NCBI GenBank assembly: GCA_009781475.1
Contig: WQYB01000005.1
Span: 1-64,000 of the forward strand
From: Treponema sp.
GTDB lineage: Bacteria; Spirochaetota; Spirochaetia; Treponematales; Breznakiellaceae
Direction of reading: 5' to 3'
DNA: 64,000 nucleotides
The position numbers and the translations under genes are program-made. Below are positions 1-13,000 of this stretch, in pieces. Each line of letters begins with the position of its first letter. Within the stretch, counting starts at the first letter, position 1. Under the pieces are notes generated by a model. The model worked only from the letters and a program-made list of their open reading frames with translations. It did not search any database and had not been told where the DNA came from.

Positions 1-30
1 ACTAACAATTATAGAATCTTTCCTAAAATA

Positions 31-119
31 AATTCACACGGAGACACGGAGGCACAGAGTACACGGAAAAGATTTGGAGTATGAACTCCGTGCCTTTGTG
101 CCTCTGTGTGAAATTAATT
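31..119. repeat. cacggag-type inverted repeat, intergenic copy 1
   Basis: Two arms of about 30 nt face each other: the left begins ttcacacggagacacgga and the right ends in the complementary gcctctgtgtgaa. They would fold into one long imperfect hairpin. It sits directly after the end of era on the minus strand, so it may end that transcript. The same units recur at 40301, 44310, 56243 and 56958, and inside era and epmA. No T-run follows, so I read it as a mobile or dispersed hairpin and not a classical terminator. Confidence 0.85.
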
Positions 120-127
120 CGAACTAT

Positions 128-1054
128 TTATCTGTCGATGATTTTTTTAAGGGTGTGGTCTTTTTGCCGCCAGTCTTTGCCGGTTTTAACTCGTAAATCC
201 AAATCTATTTTCCAGTCAAAAACCTGTTTAAAATTTTTCAGCGACGCAAGGCGAATTGCTTTTATCATCTCGCCGCCTTTGCCGACTACCATGCCTTTTT
301 GCGATTCACGTTCAACTATTATAAATGCTCTTACCCAAAGCTGCCCATTTTTATCGTCTTCTTTAAATTCCATGTCGGCAATTTCTACATACAATGAATG
401 AGGCAGTTCCTGGCGCAGCCGGTTTATCGCCTGTTCACGGATAATTTCTGCAATACGAAACTCTGTTTCCTGATCTGTGTAATATTCACTGTCATAAAGC
501 GGCTGTCCTTCGGGCATCATATCGTACAAGACAGACAAAAGTTCTTCGACACCTTGTCCTGTGAATGCAGAAATTGTAAAAATGCGTTCTTTATTAAAAT
601 CACACGCAGGCACGGAGGGAGAAAGAGAAGGTAAATACTTTGTTATAAATTCTTTGGAGCGGTTAATATCTGCGTCAGGTACATCTATTTTATTTATAGC
701 AATAACAACTTTTTTAGTTAAAGGTGTTAAGAATTTAACTATTTCTTCTTCTTCCTGTCCGGGAGCGCGAAATGCATCGATAATATATAAAATTAAATCG
801 CTTTCTGAAATTGCATTATTGGAAACATCCATCAATTTTTTGTTCATTTTTTTTTCGCTGGAATGTCTGCCGGGAGTATCTATAAAAATTAACTGACCTT
901 CTTCGCGGTTAACAATTCCGCGGATTGCATTACGTGTAGTTTGCGGAACCTTGCTTACAATTGCAACTTTTTCGCCGCACATTTTATTCAGAAGCGTTGA
1001 TTTTCCTACAGAAGGACGCCCAATGATCGTAACAAACCCGCATTTTTTAATCAT
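128..1054 (-). CDS. era: GTPase Era
   Basis: Era is a Ras-like GTPase with a C-terminal KH domain that binds the 3' end of 16S rRNA during 30S assembly. The 308-residue protein shows the P-loop GRPSVGKST at 12-20, DTPG at 59-62, NKID at 121-124, ISA at 161-163 and the KH signature GKGGEMIK near 260. The start follows AAGG, and only 7 bp separate it from the stop of the giant gene, so the two are probably co-transcribed or era has a promoter inside that gene. Residues 140-152 (YLPSLSPSVPACD), between NKID and ISA, are encoded by one arm of the dispersed cacggag repeat. That loop is several residues longer than in E. coli Era, so the repeat seems to have inserted in frame. Function call is secure; the insertion is an inference. 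Confidence 0.97.
   Translation of the reverse strand: MIKKCGFVTIIGRPSVGKSTLLNKMCGEKVAIVSKVPQTTRNAIRGIVNREEGQLIFIDTPGRHSSEKKMNKKLMDVSNNAISESDLILYIIDAFRAPGQEEEEIVKFLTPLTKKVVIAINKIDVPDADINRSKEFITKYLPSLSPSVPACDFNKERIFTISAFTGQGVEELLSVLYDMMPEGQPLYDSEYYTDQETEFRIAEIIREQAINRLRQELPHSLYVEIADMEFKEDDKNGQLWVRAFIIVERESQKGMVVGKGGEMIKAIRLASLKNFKQVFDWKIDLDLRVKTGKDWRQKDHTLKKIIDR
599..637. repeat. cacggag-type half-element inside era
   Basis: The plus strand reads tcacacgcaggcacggaggg followed by agaaagagaag, a single arm of the dispersed repeat. Read on the minus strand it encodes Era residues 140-152 without breaking the frame. Only one arm is visible. Confidence 0.6.
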
Positions 1055-1061
1055 TGGTTAT

Positions 1062-4000
1062 TTACCTTATAACCATTATCTGTCTGATTTCGTCAATGTC
1101 AGGTGCTACAATACGCATAAAGTACATACCGCGCGCTACAGGTCTTCCGGCATTATTTGTTCCGTCCCATCCGTCTGTATATTCGCCTGCTTCACGCATT
1201 TCGTTTCGTCTAATGGATTTAACCAATGCGCCTTCCATTGTGTGAATATTAATTGTTACTCTGCCCGCGCGTGCCATGTGATAACGTATATAAGCGACTT
1301 CCCTGTTGCCGGAATTAATAACATTATTCATCATTGTTACGCCGCCTCGTTGGCGTCTTACGTCTTGAATATCAAAACTGAACGGACGCACAAGCTGATA
1401 CCAGTTAGGCGGTATGGCAGCGCCTCGCGCGATATGAAGACGAGCAACAAAAAGATCAGAAGAAGGAGTTAGACGATAAATAAATTCTATTTTATTACCG
1501 CTTGTAATTGCTCCGGGGAAATCATAATTATATAAAGAAGTTCCTACGTTAGTTAAAGGTGATTGATTGATTGCACTTGGAGTTGCATTATAAATCGGCG
1601 CATAATAAAAGCGCGGACGATAACCATTTAAGCTTAAAATATTCGGTATCCATAATCCGCCAGTACCTCTTCCTCTTTCTGCAGGTTGTGCAGGATTTCT
1701 AAAAGCAGCGGATACATTAGTTGTCCAGAAAATTTCAAAATTTGATCCGGATAAACTTGAGTTTAATCTTGACTGCATTTGTATAATACCGCGTTGTTGA
1801 CTAAGATATTCATATTCCAGGAATCTTGAACCGTCAAAATCCCTTAAAATACCGGTATCGGTAATATAATCACGCCAATCCCAATCCCATTCGTCATTAT
1901 CAGCAAATGGATCTGTATTTAACGGAGATACATACCTTGCCCATATAGGCCAAGCAAAATAATTATCCTGATCAATACTGGTCGGAGGAACTGAAACAAG
2001 GACGTCTGTTACACGGCGTATAACGTAATCCTCTGTAAAACTTTGCGGAGTTATATATTCACCATCTCCATCTTCAAGTTGAGCAACCATTGCAGGTGTT
2101 AATAATCTGTTAGGAGGTAAAAATACCTGACTTAATAGAACTGGTACTCCTGCAGTTTCTGCATTAGATTCGTCTGAACTTATACCTAAATGACTATTCC
2201 CTCTTACTATTGCATACTTTGTATACCCCCAATTTAAAGGATATTTTGGCGCAGTATAATATTGATTATCCAAATCTTTCCAATCTAAAGCTCTAAGCCC
2301 CTGATCTACCATATTTTCAATTAAAAAATACCCATCAATTTGTGATGTATTACTCATATTAATTAATCCGGATAAAGTGCTAACATTAAGAGTAGCAGCA
2401 GGCGGCAGATTTAAAATATATCCTAATGTAGCGGAAATAACAGTTTGTGTATATGGAGGATGATTACTTCCATCAATCGGAAAGAATCTCCAGGTATATG
2501 TATATGCATTTGTAGTTTCTACTCTTGTTTCTGTAACAGGGCTGCTTCCATATTGAAACCCACCTGTTACAACAGGTTCTGATGTTCTTACATACACCTG
2601 CGGATGTCCGGGAAGAGTAAGCGTGTAAGAAATCCTCGGCGGAATAGTATCAAAAGGAACAATATTCCTGTCAACAGCGGGATCGCCAACTAAAATAGAA
2701 GGATGCTGCCTATCAGCCAATGTTGTATTTCTTATAACATTCCATCTTGGGGTATTACCTCCATCGATTTCAGGTTTTGGGACTAAATAAATATAAAATG
2801 AATCTTCATCAAAATCACCAGTGCCTGTAAAACGATGAACCATTTGGAAACCATTATGAAAATAATCAAATCTTGATTCAGGACTTGGTCTGGTTCTTAA
2901 TACTTCATAACCTTCAACAGAGACATCAAAATCTGTAAAATCTCCGTTTAATTTAAAATTTGCTTGAACCCTTATTCTATCCAATCTGCCATCACCAGAA
3001 TAATCCTCTGTAAAACTGTAAAGTATTGTTCGAGGCACTCTAAACCAAACCCAATCGTAATTAAAATAACTGCTTTGTCCGGTGGCGTAGTAGGGGTCAA
3101 ATTCTATCGTATCTTTATCTAAAGGTATGATTATTCTTTGATTAAATGAATGACTGAAATATAAATTTACATAATCAAATCTACCTATTGGGTCAACTCC
3201 GTCAAAAATTAAATTTATATTCCAGTATTTACTCATTTCAACAGCACCTGTAGTTTTTAAATCCCCTGGTCTTGGATTTGCAGGTAACATTAATGATGTA
3301 ATTGAACCAACTCCGCCAGGTGCTCCCATCGTTGAACGGTATTCGTATGGAACTGTATTTGGGTATGGAGCAGTATCTGTCGATTGCTGTTCTGTTAATC
3401 TTGTTAGTGTAATATAATTTGCAGCACCAGGTGCTCCTTCAATAATAAATCTATCCATTACAACATGATGATGTGGATTTCTGGAGAATTGAATAGTCGC
3501 TCCATTTTCTAAACATTCAAATTCACGCCAAATTGTATAACCTACGATCTCAAAAAATATATCTGTATATGTTTCGCCAATTTCTTTTGCAAAAGAAACT
3601 TTACCGCCAGGATCTTGTCTGAAAACATAAGGAACCATAGTTGGATCAGGGAATCCTAAAGTATTTGGATTTATTTCAACATTTGGGCTTTCCCATCTGG
3701 TATATTTTATTGTAGTAGAACCATTATTATTATACTCAATTAAATTTCTTGTACCCTCAAGTCCTGCATACATTATAATATTATTATTTGCGGCATTCAG
3801 CCATGAATTACTTGCATTAGTTGACAAAATAAATACTTCACCTCTAAAAGAAACAGTACCTACAGATGCCAATGTTGTTTGTGAATTCTCGCCAACATGA
3901 AAACTGCCAATGGGTTGATTAACTGTAAGAGTCTGTGCGCCAATACCATTCATGTATAATACAAGTTGTGGTGTATTGCCTGCAAGAGTTAAATTTGGAG

Positions 4001-7000
4001 CAGCAGAAATATTTGCATTTACTGTTACTTCTAAAGTTGCCCAAAATGAATTTTCTAAAGTAAATGAAGTTGGATTATTTAAATTAAGATTAGTAGCTGT
4101 TATCCTTGATCCAAGTGTTTCTCTATCTGCACGTACAGGTGTACCGCCAAGTAAAAGATTTCCATTATAACCTGTAAAACCTGCCTGTCCTGTTCCGTTT
4201 CCTATTTGCCATGAACCATCAATTAGAATAAGCCTTGCACCGTCTATTGAACCTGAACCAGCTTCCATTTTAAGAGTTCTAGTATTTCTTTGAGTAACAG
4301 TATTATTGTTTATAACTGTGACAGTACTTCCCATTTTGATGAGCACATTACATAATTCACGATTACTTGAAGGTGGAGTAAAGAAACTTAAATCGTGTGC
4401 CGCTGTTGTCCCTGATACAGAATAGAAAATTATTTCACTATCATTATGATGCGTAAAATTACCAAGTACAACATCAGCGCCAAAATATATTTCTACAGGG
4501 TTAGCGCCTGTTAATTCACCGCTTGCGCCTGTTATATAATCACCTTCAAAATAGGCATTCTTAATAAGTGTAAATGCGCCGGTATTATTCATGTTAGTTT
4601 CACCACTAACTGTAATTACTTCTTCTACTGTAAGCACATTCCCTGTAAATGAATAATTACCTGAATAATTTTGTATTCCAACAAATGTAGTAGAACCTGT
4701 ACCTGTTTGGGTGAAACTGACGGCATATATTTCATCATTAAAAGCAACCGTACCGTTACTTGTTACTGTTATATTACCAATTCTATCAATTAAATCAGTT
4801 CCTACTTTACCACCAACAGTTATCAAAGGACTTTCGAATGATAAGTCTCCAATATTTTCTGTATCGCCGGAAATATTAATACTGCCGGTTCCGTTTAATT
4901 CCAAGTTATATGCAGCCTGACCAACAATATTACCAATATTAATAATTGTACCTGTTAATTCTCTAGTTGTTCCTGTAGTACCACCAAGTGTTATATCTCC
5001 ATTATAGTCTTGTGTGGTTGCCGTTGTAATATTAGCGTTTACATTACTGATACCGTTTACAACCATACTGCCAATATCTACATCACCATTAAATCTAGCA
5101 TTTGTACTATTAATTGTTAATAAATAATCACCTTCAATTTCATCATTAAAATAAACCCAACTTGCCGGAACTGCTGTTGTTACGTTAAGAATTACACTTG
5201 CACCTAATGTAACATTGCCGGTGTAGGTTTGATTTCCGCTTGTGGTGATATTACCATTAATTTCACTGGTTCCGGTAACTTCTAGAGTTGTCATTCCAGT
5301 GTTTGTAGAACCGTTGAAAACAGCATTACCTGTTACTAATAATGACAGATTATTACCTGTTATTGCACCCATTGTTACAGTTACACCTTCTAGTGTTCGT
5401 GTCGTTCCAGCACCGCCTAGTAAAACATTTCCGGTATATGTTTGTGTGCCTGTAGTTGTAATATCTGCGTTAATTTGACTTTCACCGCTTACACTAACAC
5501 TACCTACATTTACCGTATTACCTCCAGCTGCCAAGCCAAACATTGCATTAGCGTTTATAACTGTTAATGAATAATTGTTATTAATATTGCCATGAAATGA
5601 AATTAAGTTTCCTGCTGTTGTAGCATCTAATATAATATCTTCACCCAGTGTTACATTGCCGTTATAAGTTTGAGCACCGCTTGTGGTAATATTACCGTTA
5701 ATTCCACTGGTTCCGTTAACTGTAAGTGTTCTTATTCCATCACTGACACCATTAAATACAGCATTACTATCTATTAATAATATTCTATCATTACCTGTTA
5801 TATTATTACTTAAATTTGCACCTAATGTAACAGTTGAGTTTGTTGTAGTTAAAATTCTTGTATCACCTGCTAAACCGCCGCCAAATTCTACATCTCCGCC
5901 GTAGTTTTGTGTAGTTGTTGTAGTTATATCTGCGTTAATATCAGAACTTCCGCCGCCTGTTACATTAACAGAAGCTATTGGATTACCTGTTCCGACTACA
6001 GTTCCTACATTTCCATTAAATACTGCATTTGCATTTGTTATTGTTAACGCACGCGCAGTTACATCAATACTTTCTACTGTATCAGTTGAACCTGCTCTAT
6101 TCAATGTTATTGTACTTCCCGTATTAGCCGTAAGATTTACTGTACCTCCAATTCGTACATGTCCGTTATATGTTTGATTACCAGCTGTACCAATATTACC
6201 AGTAATTATAGTTGTTGTAGTATTTGGAACTGCATCAGCAACAGTTAAACTGCCATTACTATCTACATTTCCATTAAACCTTACAATCGCATTACTAGTT
6301 GTTGAAAAATTTATATTTCCTATAAGAGAAATTAAACCACTTCCTGTATTAGCACCATAAATTTGATCACCTGTAGTATTAATATTATTGTTGATTGTAG
6401 TAGTTCCCGTAGCTCCATTATTAATATTTATACTTGTTAATCTTGTATTTCCACCTACTATATTATCAAATATTACATTTCCGCTATTAACAACTAACGC
6501 ATTTGCGCCGTTTACGGTATTTTGGAAATGTATATTACTACCTGCTGCTGCAGATAGATTTACAGTTGCGCCAAGTGTTACAGCGCCATTATAAACTTGA
6601 GCATCTGTTGTTGATTGTATTGTTCCAACAGTTTCTATACTACCTCTTATAGTACTATTTCCATCAACAATTAGGTTTCTTAAATTATCAGCTATAGTAA
6701 GATCGATTGCATCAGCGGTTACTGCACTTGAAGTTAATGTTAACGAATTATTAACGCCAATAATTGTGCCAATTGTAATACTATTTGCTTCTATCGTACT
6801 GCCAAGAACTGCATCAGATCCATTAAGAGTTATCTGATTTACATTAAATGTACTTGTTGCTCCATCAAGTTCAATGTTTGCATTATTTAAAAACACTCCT
6901 TCACTACCAGGTAATAAAGTTAATTCTGATGCTTCATAATCACCAATGACATGTATTTGTCCGGTAATTGCAGTTCCTCGAATTTCAAAAGTCATCGATC

Positions 7001-10000
7001 TAGGAACATCTCCAACTTCATGAATAAAAATACTATTATTAGTATTAACAAAAATTGTTGTTTCATTACTTATATTTGAATCAATAAAATATGGATTAAT
7101 TAATGCAGAATAAATATCTTCAATTTGTGTCGTTGTATATATAGTACCGTCATAATAAACTACATCTCTGTTACCATTAAATACATTATGCAAGTGATAT
7201 CTATCCCCTGCTACAAAACCGTGAAAATAATGATCTGTATATACTGTATCTAAATCAAGACAAAGATGTGTAGCACCACTTGGATTTATATTAGCAGAAG
7301 ATATGGAAAAATCTTTTGCACCAATATAAATAGTTGAAGAAATATCACATGCCACGTTAAGACTAGAACCGCCTAAATTGGTTCTGCCAGTACCGGTTGA
7401 AGTTAATGTGCCGGTTGTATTTATAATTACATCTCCGTTTTTTGCACCTGCTTCTAATATTATTATTGTACCTGTTACTGCACCATTTATATTTATATTT
7501 TGGTTATCTGCGGATCTAAGTGTAATTTCTCCATTACTATTTGTAACATCTCCAACAATAAGACTTCCGCTGTTAACATAAATTATATTTCCAGAACCAT
7601 TGTTTTCAAATGTGATATTTGCTGTATTATTGTCAGTTCTATCTAATGTAATACCGCCGGTTGCAGTTACAGATAAAATTCCGGTTGTAACGATTGCTCC
7701 GTTTTGGTTTACAATACCTGTATTTTCAATTGTAATATCATTACTGCCAACATTATTAATTCCGGCAATTGTAAGCGCACCTGTATTTGTAAAATCAACA
7801 GTACCGCCTGCACCTGTGATGTTTAAGGTTCTTATTGAATTGCCTGTTTCGTTTAGAGTTATAATATCACTTGAATTTAGAATAAGCGTTCCGTTTATTT
7901 CGATCGAACCGGACTGAGTTATCGCACCTGAAGCAATTATTGTTACATTATTTGCGCCAACATCGCTAATTTCTATTATTTCAATTTCATCACTGTTTGT
8001 AAATTGTACAGTAGCGCCGGCTCCTGTTATTGATAATGTTTCAATATTATTACCTGGATTAGTTAATGTTACTGTATTATTAACACCTGTTGAGTTTATT
8101 AAAAGATTTGCAGCATTAATCGAACCCGTTTGAGAAATTGCTCCTACCTGATTTGCATTATCACCAAGTATTAATTCATCACGAACAACTATATTACCAT
8201 TTAATCTAATAGCGCCACGATTAGCTGGAACAACATGAAGTAAAGATAATTTGTCAATTGCTGCATTACTTACATTACCGCTAATAATAATACTTTCTTC
8301 TAAATTATGATTTCTTGCAACAAGTGCCAGATTATTATAAACAGATCCCGTAATACCGCCAATTGTTATATAACCAGCTGTTATATTATTATCAACTCCA
8401 AGCAATTCCAATAAATTTGCATTAAAATGATTATTACCAAAATCTACTATAGTATCATTCAAACGTACTCTTTCTGTAGTAAGTGTAGTTGTGTTTGTTG
8501 TACTAGTAAATGAATTAATTCCTCTAAATTCAATAAAATCAACGCTATTAGTAATAAATGTTAAATTTTTATCAGTAGACGGATCTACATCAATAATATA
8601 AATATTATATCCTGCAGATGCTGAGAAAATTTCTCTTGGATCAGTTGGATTAATAATAACATAAGGAGTTATAGAAGGATCAGGATTTGTTACATGTGTT
8701 GTATAAATTATATGGCGGTCAACTAATAATTTAATAAACACACGTTCGTTATTACCGCCGTCATTTGCAACAATTGAAGTAAGATTAAGATTAAGTTCGT
8801 TAGTTGAATAACAATCCTTTATTGTGGGCATATTTAATAAGTTAATATTTCCAGGTTGTATATTAATTGTCCAGTAATTCTCCGGGTCTTCTGTTATTAC
8901 ACCTCTTATTACAGACCCGTCTAAAGTTAAAGTATTAATGGTTTGTGTAAAACTATTTTGGAAAAGTACAGTGCCGTTACAGATTACATTATGAAAAGTA
9001 TTACTACCATTTACAGTTGCAGAATTAAATATAACTGCTCCATCACCATGATTAAATGTACCTGTTCTTGTCCATGTGCCGCCCTCTACAGTTATCATAC
9101 TGGCTGCCTCAGCGGTTAAAGTTCCTGCAATATTAAAATTTACAGCAGAAAGATCATATATACCAATATCAAAAGAAGCTCCGCTGGCAATATAAAATGT
9201 ACCTGAATAAGTTTGATTGTCTCTGGCTGTACCGGTTCCTGTATTCTGAGAATAATTAACCGCAAATACTTCAGCATCGTCAAAAAATATATTTCCGTTT
9301 ACAGTAATATTACCAATAGGTGAGCCAGCTGCTCCAACCGATGTATTAATAAAGATATTTATTGGTGAAGGATCACTTGCATTTAATTCAATATTTCCCG
9401 TTCCTGTAATTACAGGCAGAGCTATTTGAGTAGCATTAATTGTGTTATTTGTCGTTCCAACAAGAGTTACTGGAATTGTAGACGAATGCCAAAATTGATT
9501 ACTACCGCGGTTTAATGTACCATTATTAAAACGAATACTAACATCTGTATTAATTGTTAATCCGTCACCTGTAAAATTATTAGTTCCGCGGAATTCGACA
9601 TAACCTTGTCCGGTTGTTGTAAATGTTAAATTAGCTGCAGAAGACCAAGCATTAATTGGAACATCAATAATATAAATATGACGATTTACAGGTGCAGCTT
9701 GGTTAGTAAATGCTTCATTTGCATTTACCCATCTGTAATTTGGAGTATTAAGATCAGGATGAAAACTTGCGCTTGGCTCAGTAAAACTTAAAACAATATG
9801 TCTGTCGTTTGGATTATGCAAATGGTAATTACCTGTAACAACACTATCAAAAGCATCATGAACATATTCTATTACTAAATCAAGACAAAGATCTCCAAAA
9901 CCTATATTATTAACTGAACCTCCAGCGGTTACAGTAAAATCATTTGCTTCAATATATATTGCTGAATCTTCATCACAAATTATACCTCCCAGATCTTCTT

Positions 10001-13000
10001 CACCCGGACTTGAAACATTTATTAAACCGGTTAAATTTACATTACCTGTTTTGTTTCCGGCTTTTATTACTAATTGGTAACAATTTATTGTTCCTGCTAT
10101 TGCAATATTAGTACCCGCTGTAAGATTAACTTTACTATTTTGTTCTAAAGCAGTTCCTATACCGCCTGTAACAGTAATAACTCCGTTTGTTGATGTTAAA
10201 TTAATATCTGCGCCGGAAACAGCAGTTCTAATTGCCTGAGCTCCTGCTCCAACTGTTAGATTTCCTGTATTTGTAATAGAAATATTTCCACCAGTAGTTG
10301 CATTATTTGTGGCAGTTGCTGTTAAAGCAGCTGTGTTATTATTAAATTCAATATCACCGGAAGTATTATTTGTTAAATTGACTGTAGCAACATTGTTAGC
10401 TGCATTGTCTAATGTAATACCGCCGGACGTTGCTGTTGCTAATACATTTGCTGTGAATGTTCCGGTTGTTTCAATTGCCCCTGTTTGTGTTATTGCTCCT
10501 ACAGCGTTTATTGTAACGTTTCTGTCTGCACCGCTTTGTATATTAATTTCTTCAATTTCAAGTGCTTTATTATTAGTAAATTGTATTGCACCATTACCTG
10601 TTCCAACAGGTCTTGTAATATTTATTGTATCAATATTATTTCCGGGATTATCAAGAGTTATTGCGCCAGTTGCATTTATTGTAACAGTTTCTGCTTTAAT
10701 CGCACCTGTACCTGTATTTGGCTGTCTTATATTTCCAGTATTTGTTAATGTATTTGCAATTTCAGTATTTGTTAATGTATTTATAGTTACTGTTTCAACA
10801 TCAAGATTACCTAAAATATTAATGTTATAAGAATGATCTGTTGAAGCTAAATTTGGATTTCTACCAGTAGAATTTATTGTAAGATTCCTGATTCCTGCCG
10901 GTATTGTTTTAAATATAGTAACAGATGAATTAATAGCATCCATAGCTGGAATATCCCAATGACCACCTGTGGCAGTAATAGTTAAATCAATATTATTGCC
11001 TTCTACATTAATAGAACCCGAACCAAGTTGAATTGCTGGTGGAGATGGAAGTGGAAAATGATCGATGCCTAACTGAACAGCTAAAGCTGTTATTCTAACA
11101 TTAGTAACAGAACCATCAATATTATTACCTACAAATGTAACTTTATTTAATAATGAATTTGTTCCTTGCGTAGGAACCCTAAAATCTGTATCATAAAACC
11201 TTATGCCACCTCCATTTGTTTCAAAAGCAGCAAACCAAACTTGAAAACTATTATATCCGCGGAATTCGACAAATGCGGTATTACTTGCCAATATGGGTAA
11301 AGCCAAAGCAGTATGACCAACATCAACAAAATATAGATTCATATTATCAGGGGTCTGATAATTCGATATTGGCAATGCAGGATTAAAATTATCTGCTGTA
11401 GGAACAGAAAGATCAACATTAACAAATCTATAAATATCCGGATTAGAAGCAAAATCAGAGTGATCGTCAAGCAATTGAGCTATTGTTTTCTGAGATGCGC
11501 TATAAAAAACAATATGCCTGTCAACAATCTCATTATGTAAATGAAAATTACCACTTACTAATGAAGTAAAATCAGCTGCATATCTCTGAACAGTTAAATC
11601 AAGACACAATTCCCCAGCACCGGGATTAATACTATTGTTATCTGCCGATGAAAAATTATTTGCATTAATGTAAATAGTAGAAGGAGTTGTACATGGTTCA
11701 CTTAAATATGAACCACCTAATCCCGCTACTCCAGTATTACCAGAATTTACTGTTATAGAATTACCTGCGGCTACAGCTACATTACCTGTTTCGTTAATAA
11801 TAATATTACCAGTATCTATTGCATTTGCCGTATTATTTATATTTACACTGAGTGTATTTGCCGATCCACGATTGCCATTATAATTAATATCACCTGTTGT
11901 TCCGTTATTATTTAGATTAATTGAATTTATAACATTACCTGGTGCAGCATCCATTGATATTCCGGTTGCGGCATTCACTGTAATATCAGAACCTGTAACA
12001 ACGCCAGCAAAGGTAACATTACCGGCACTTGAAGTAAATGTCCTTGTACCTGCTCCACCTAGCGTAACAGCTCCGGTATAAGTCTGATTACCGCTTGTAT
12101 TTATATTTGCATTAATTGTACTTGCGCTGTTATTATTAACTTCAACACTTTCTGCAAATACACTCTGTCCGAATGTAACATTATTTGTACTATTTACAAT
12201 AACATTTCCAACTCTTGTTGCTGCATTGGTTCCAACCTGTCCTGAAAAGCCAACATTACCAGTACCGGCAGTTAAAGTAAGATTTCCTGTTCCTGTAATA
12301 GCTGGGTTAGCAGTGGATGTAAATGATATATTTCCATTTCCTGTACCAGAGTTTAATATTGAAGTTCCGGTTCCGCCTAAAGTAACAATGCCGCCAAAGC
12401 TTATATCATTATCTACTGTCGAAAGAGTAACTCCGTTTAATGTTACAGTTCCTGTAAAGTTGATACCACCGTTAGCTGTAATTGCTGCGTTTTGTGTAAA
12501 AAGACCGCTGTTATTGACAGTCATAGCGCCATTTATATTTACAATTCCGTCTAATGTTATAGCTGTTCCGTTCAGAATAAAATTTCCAACACCTGTTACA
12601 GTACCCAAATTGATGTTCGCCGCTGTTGTAATTGTGTTGCTTGTACCGATTAATGTAAGCGGTATTGAAGGCGTGCTGGTGTTGAAAGCGTTACTGCCAC
12701 GGTTTAATGTGCCATTTAGATTAATATTACCTGTAGTTATATTTAAAACAATACCAGAAATTGTATTAGTTCCGTTAAACTCAACATATTCTGTTAATGC
12801 TGTTGCAAGCGTAACAGCACCGGATAATATGTTAGTTCCTCTAAATTCAATAAATCCATCACCGCTAGTTGTGAATATTAAATCATCCGTAGAAGCGACA
12901 TCAATTATATAAATATTATAATTTGCTGATGCTGTAAAACTTTTTCTTGGATCGCTAGGAGAAATAACTATATGATCGGCAGGAATATCACCTGGTATAG

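Noticed and set aside
12226-12912. 228-codon and similar plus-strand ORFs inside the giant gene
   Set aside because: Mirror frames of the Asn/Thr/Val-rich repeats; no SD or domain, biased hydrophobic content.
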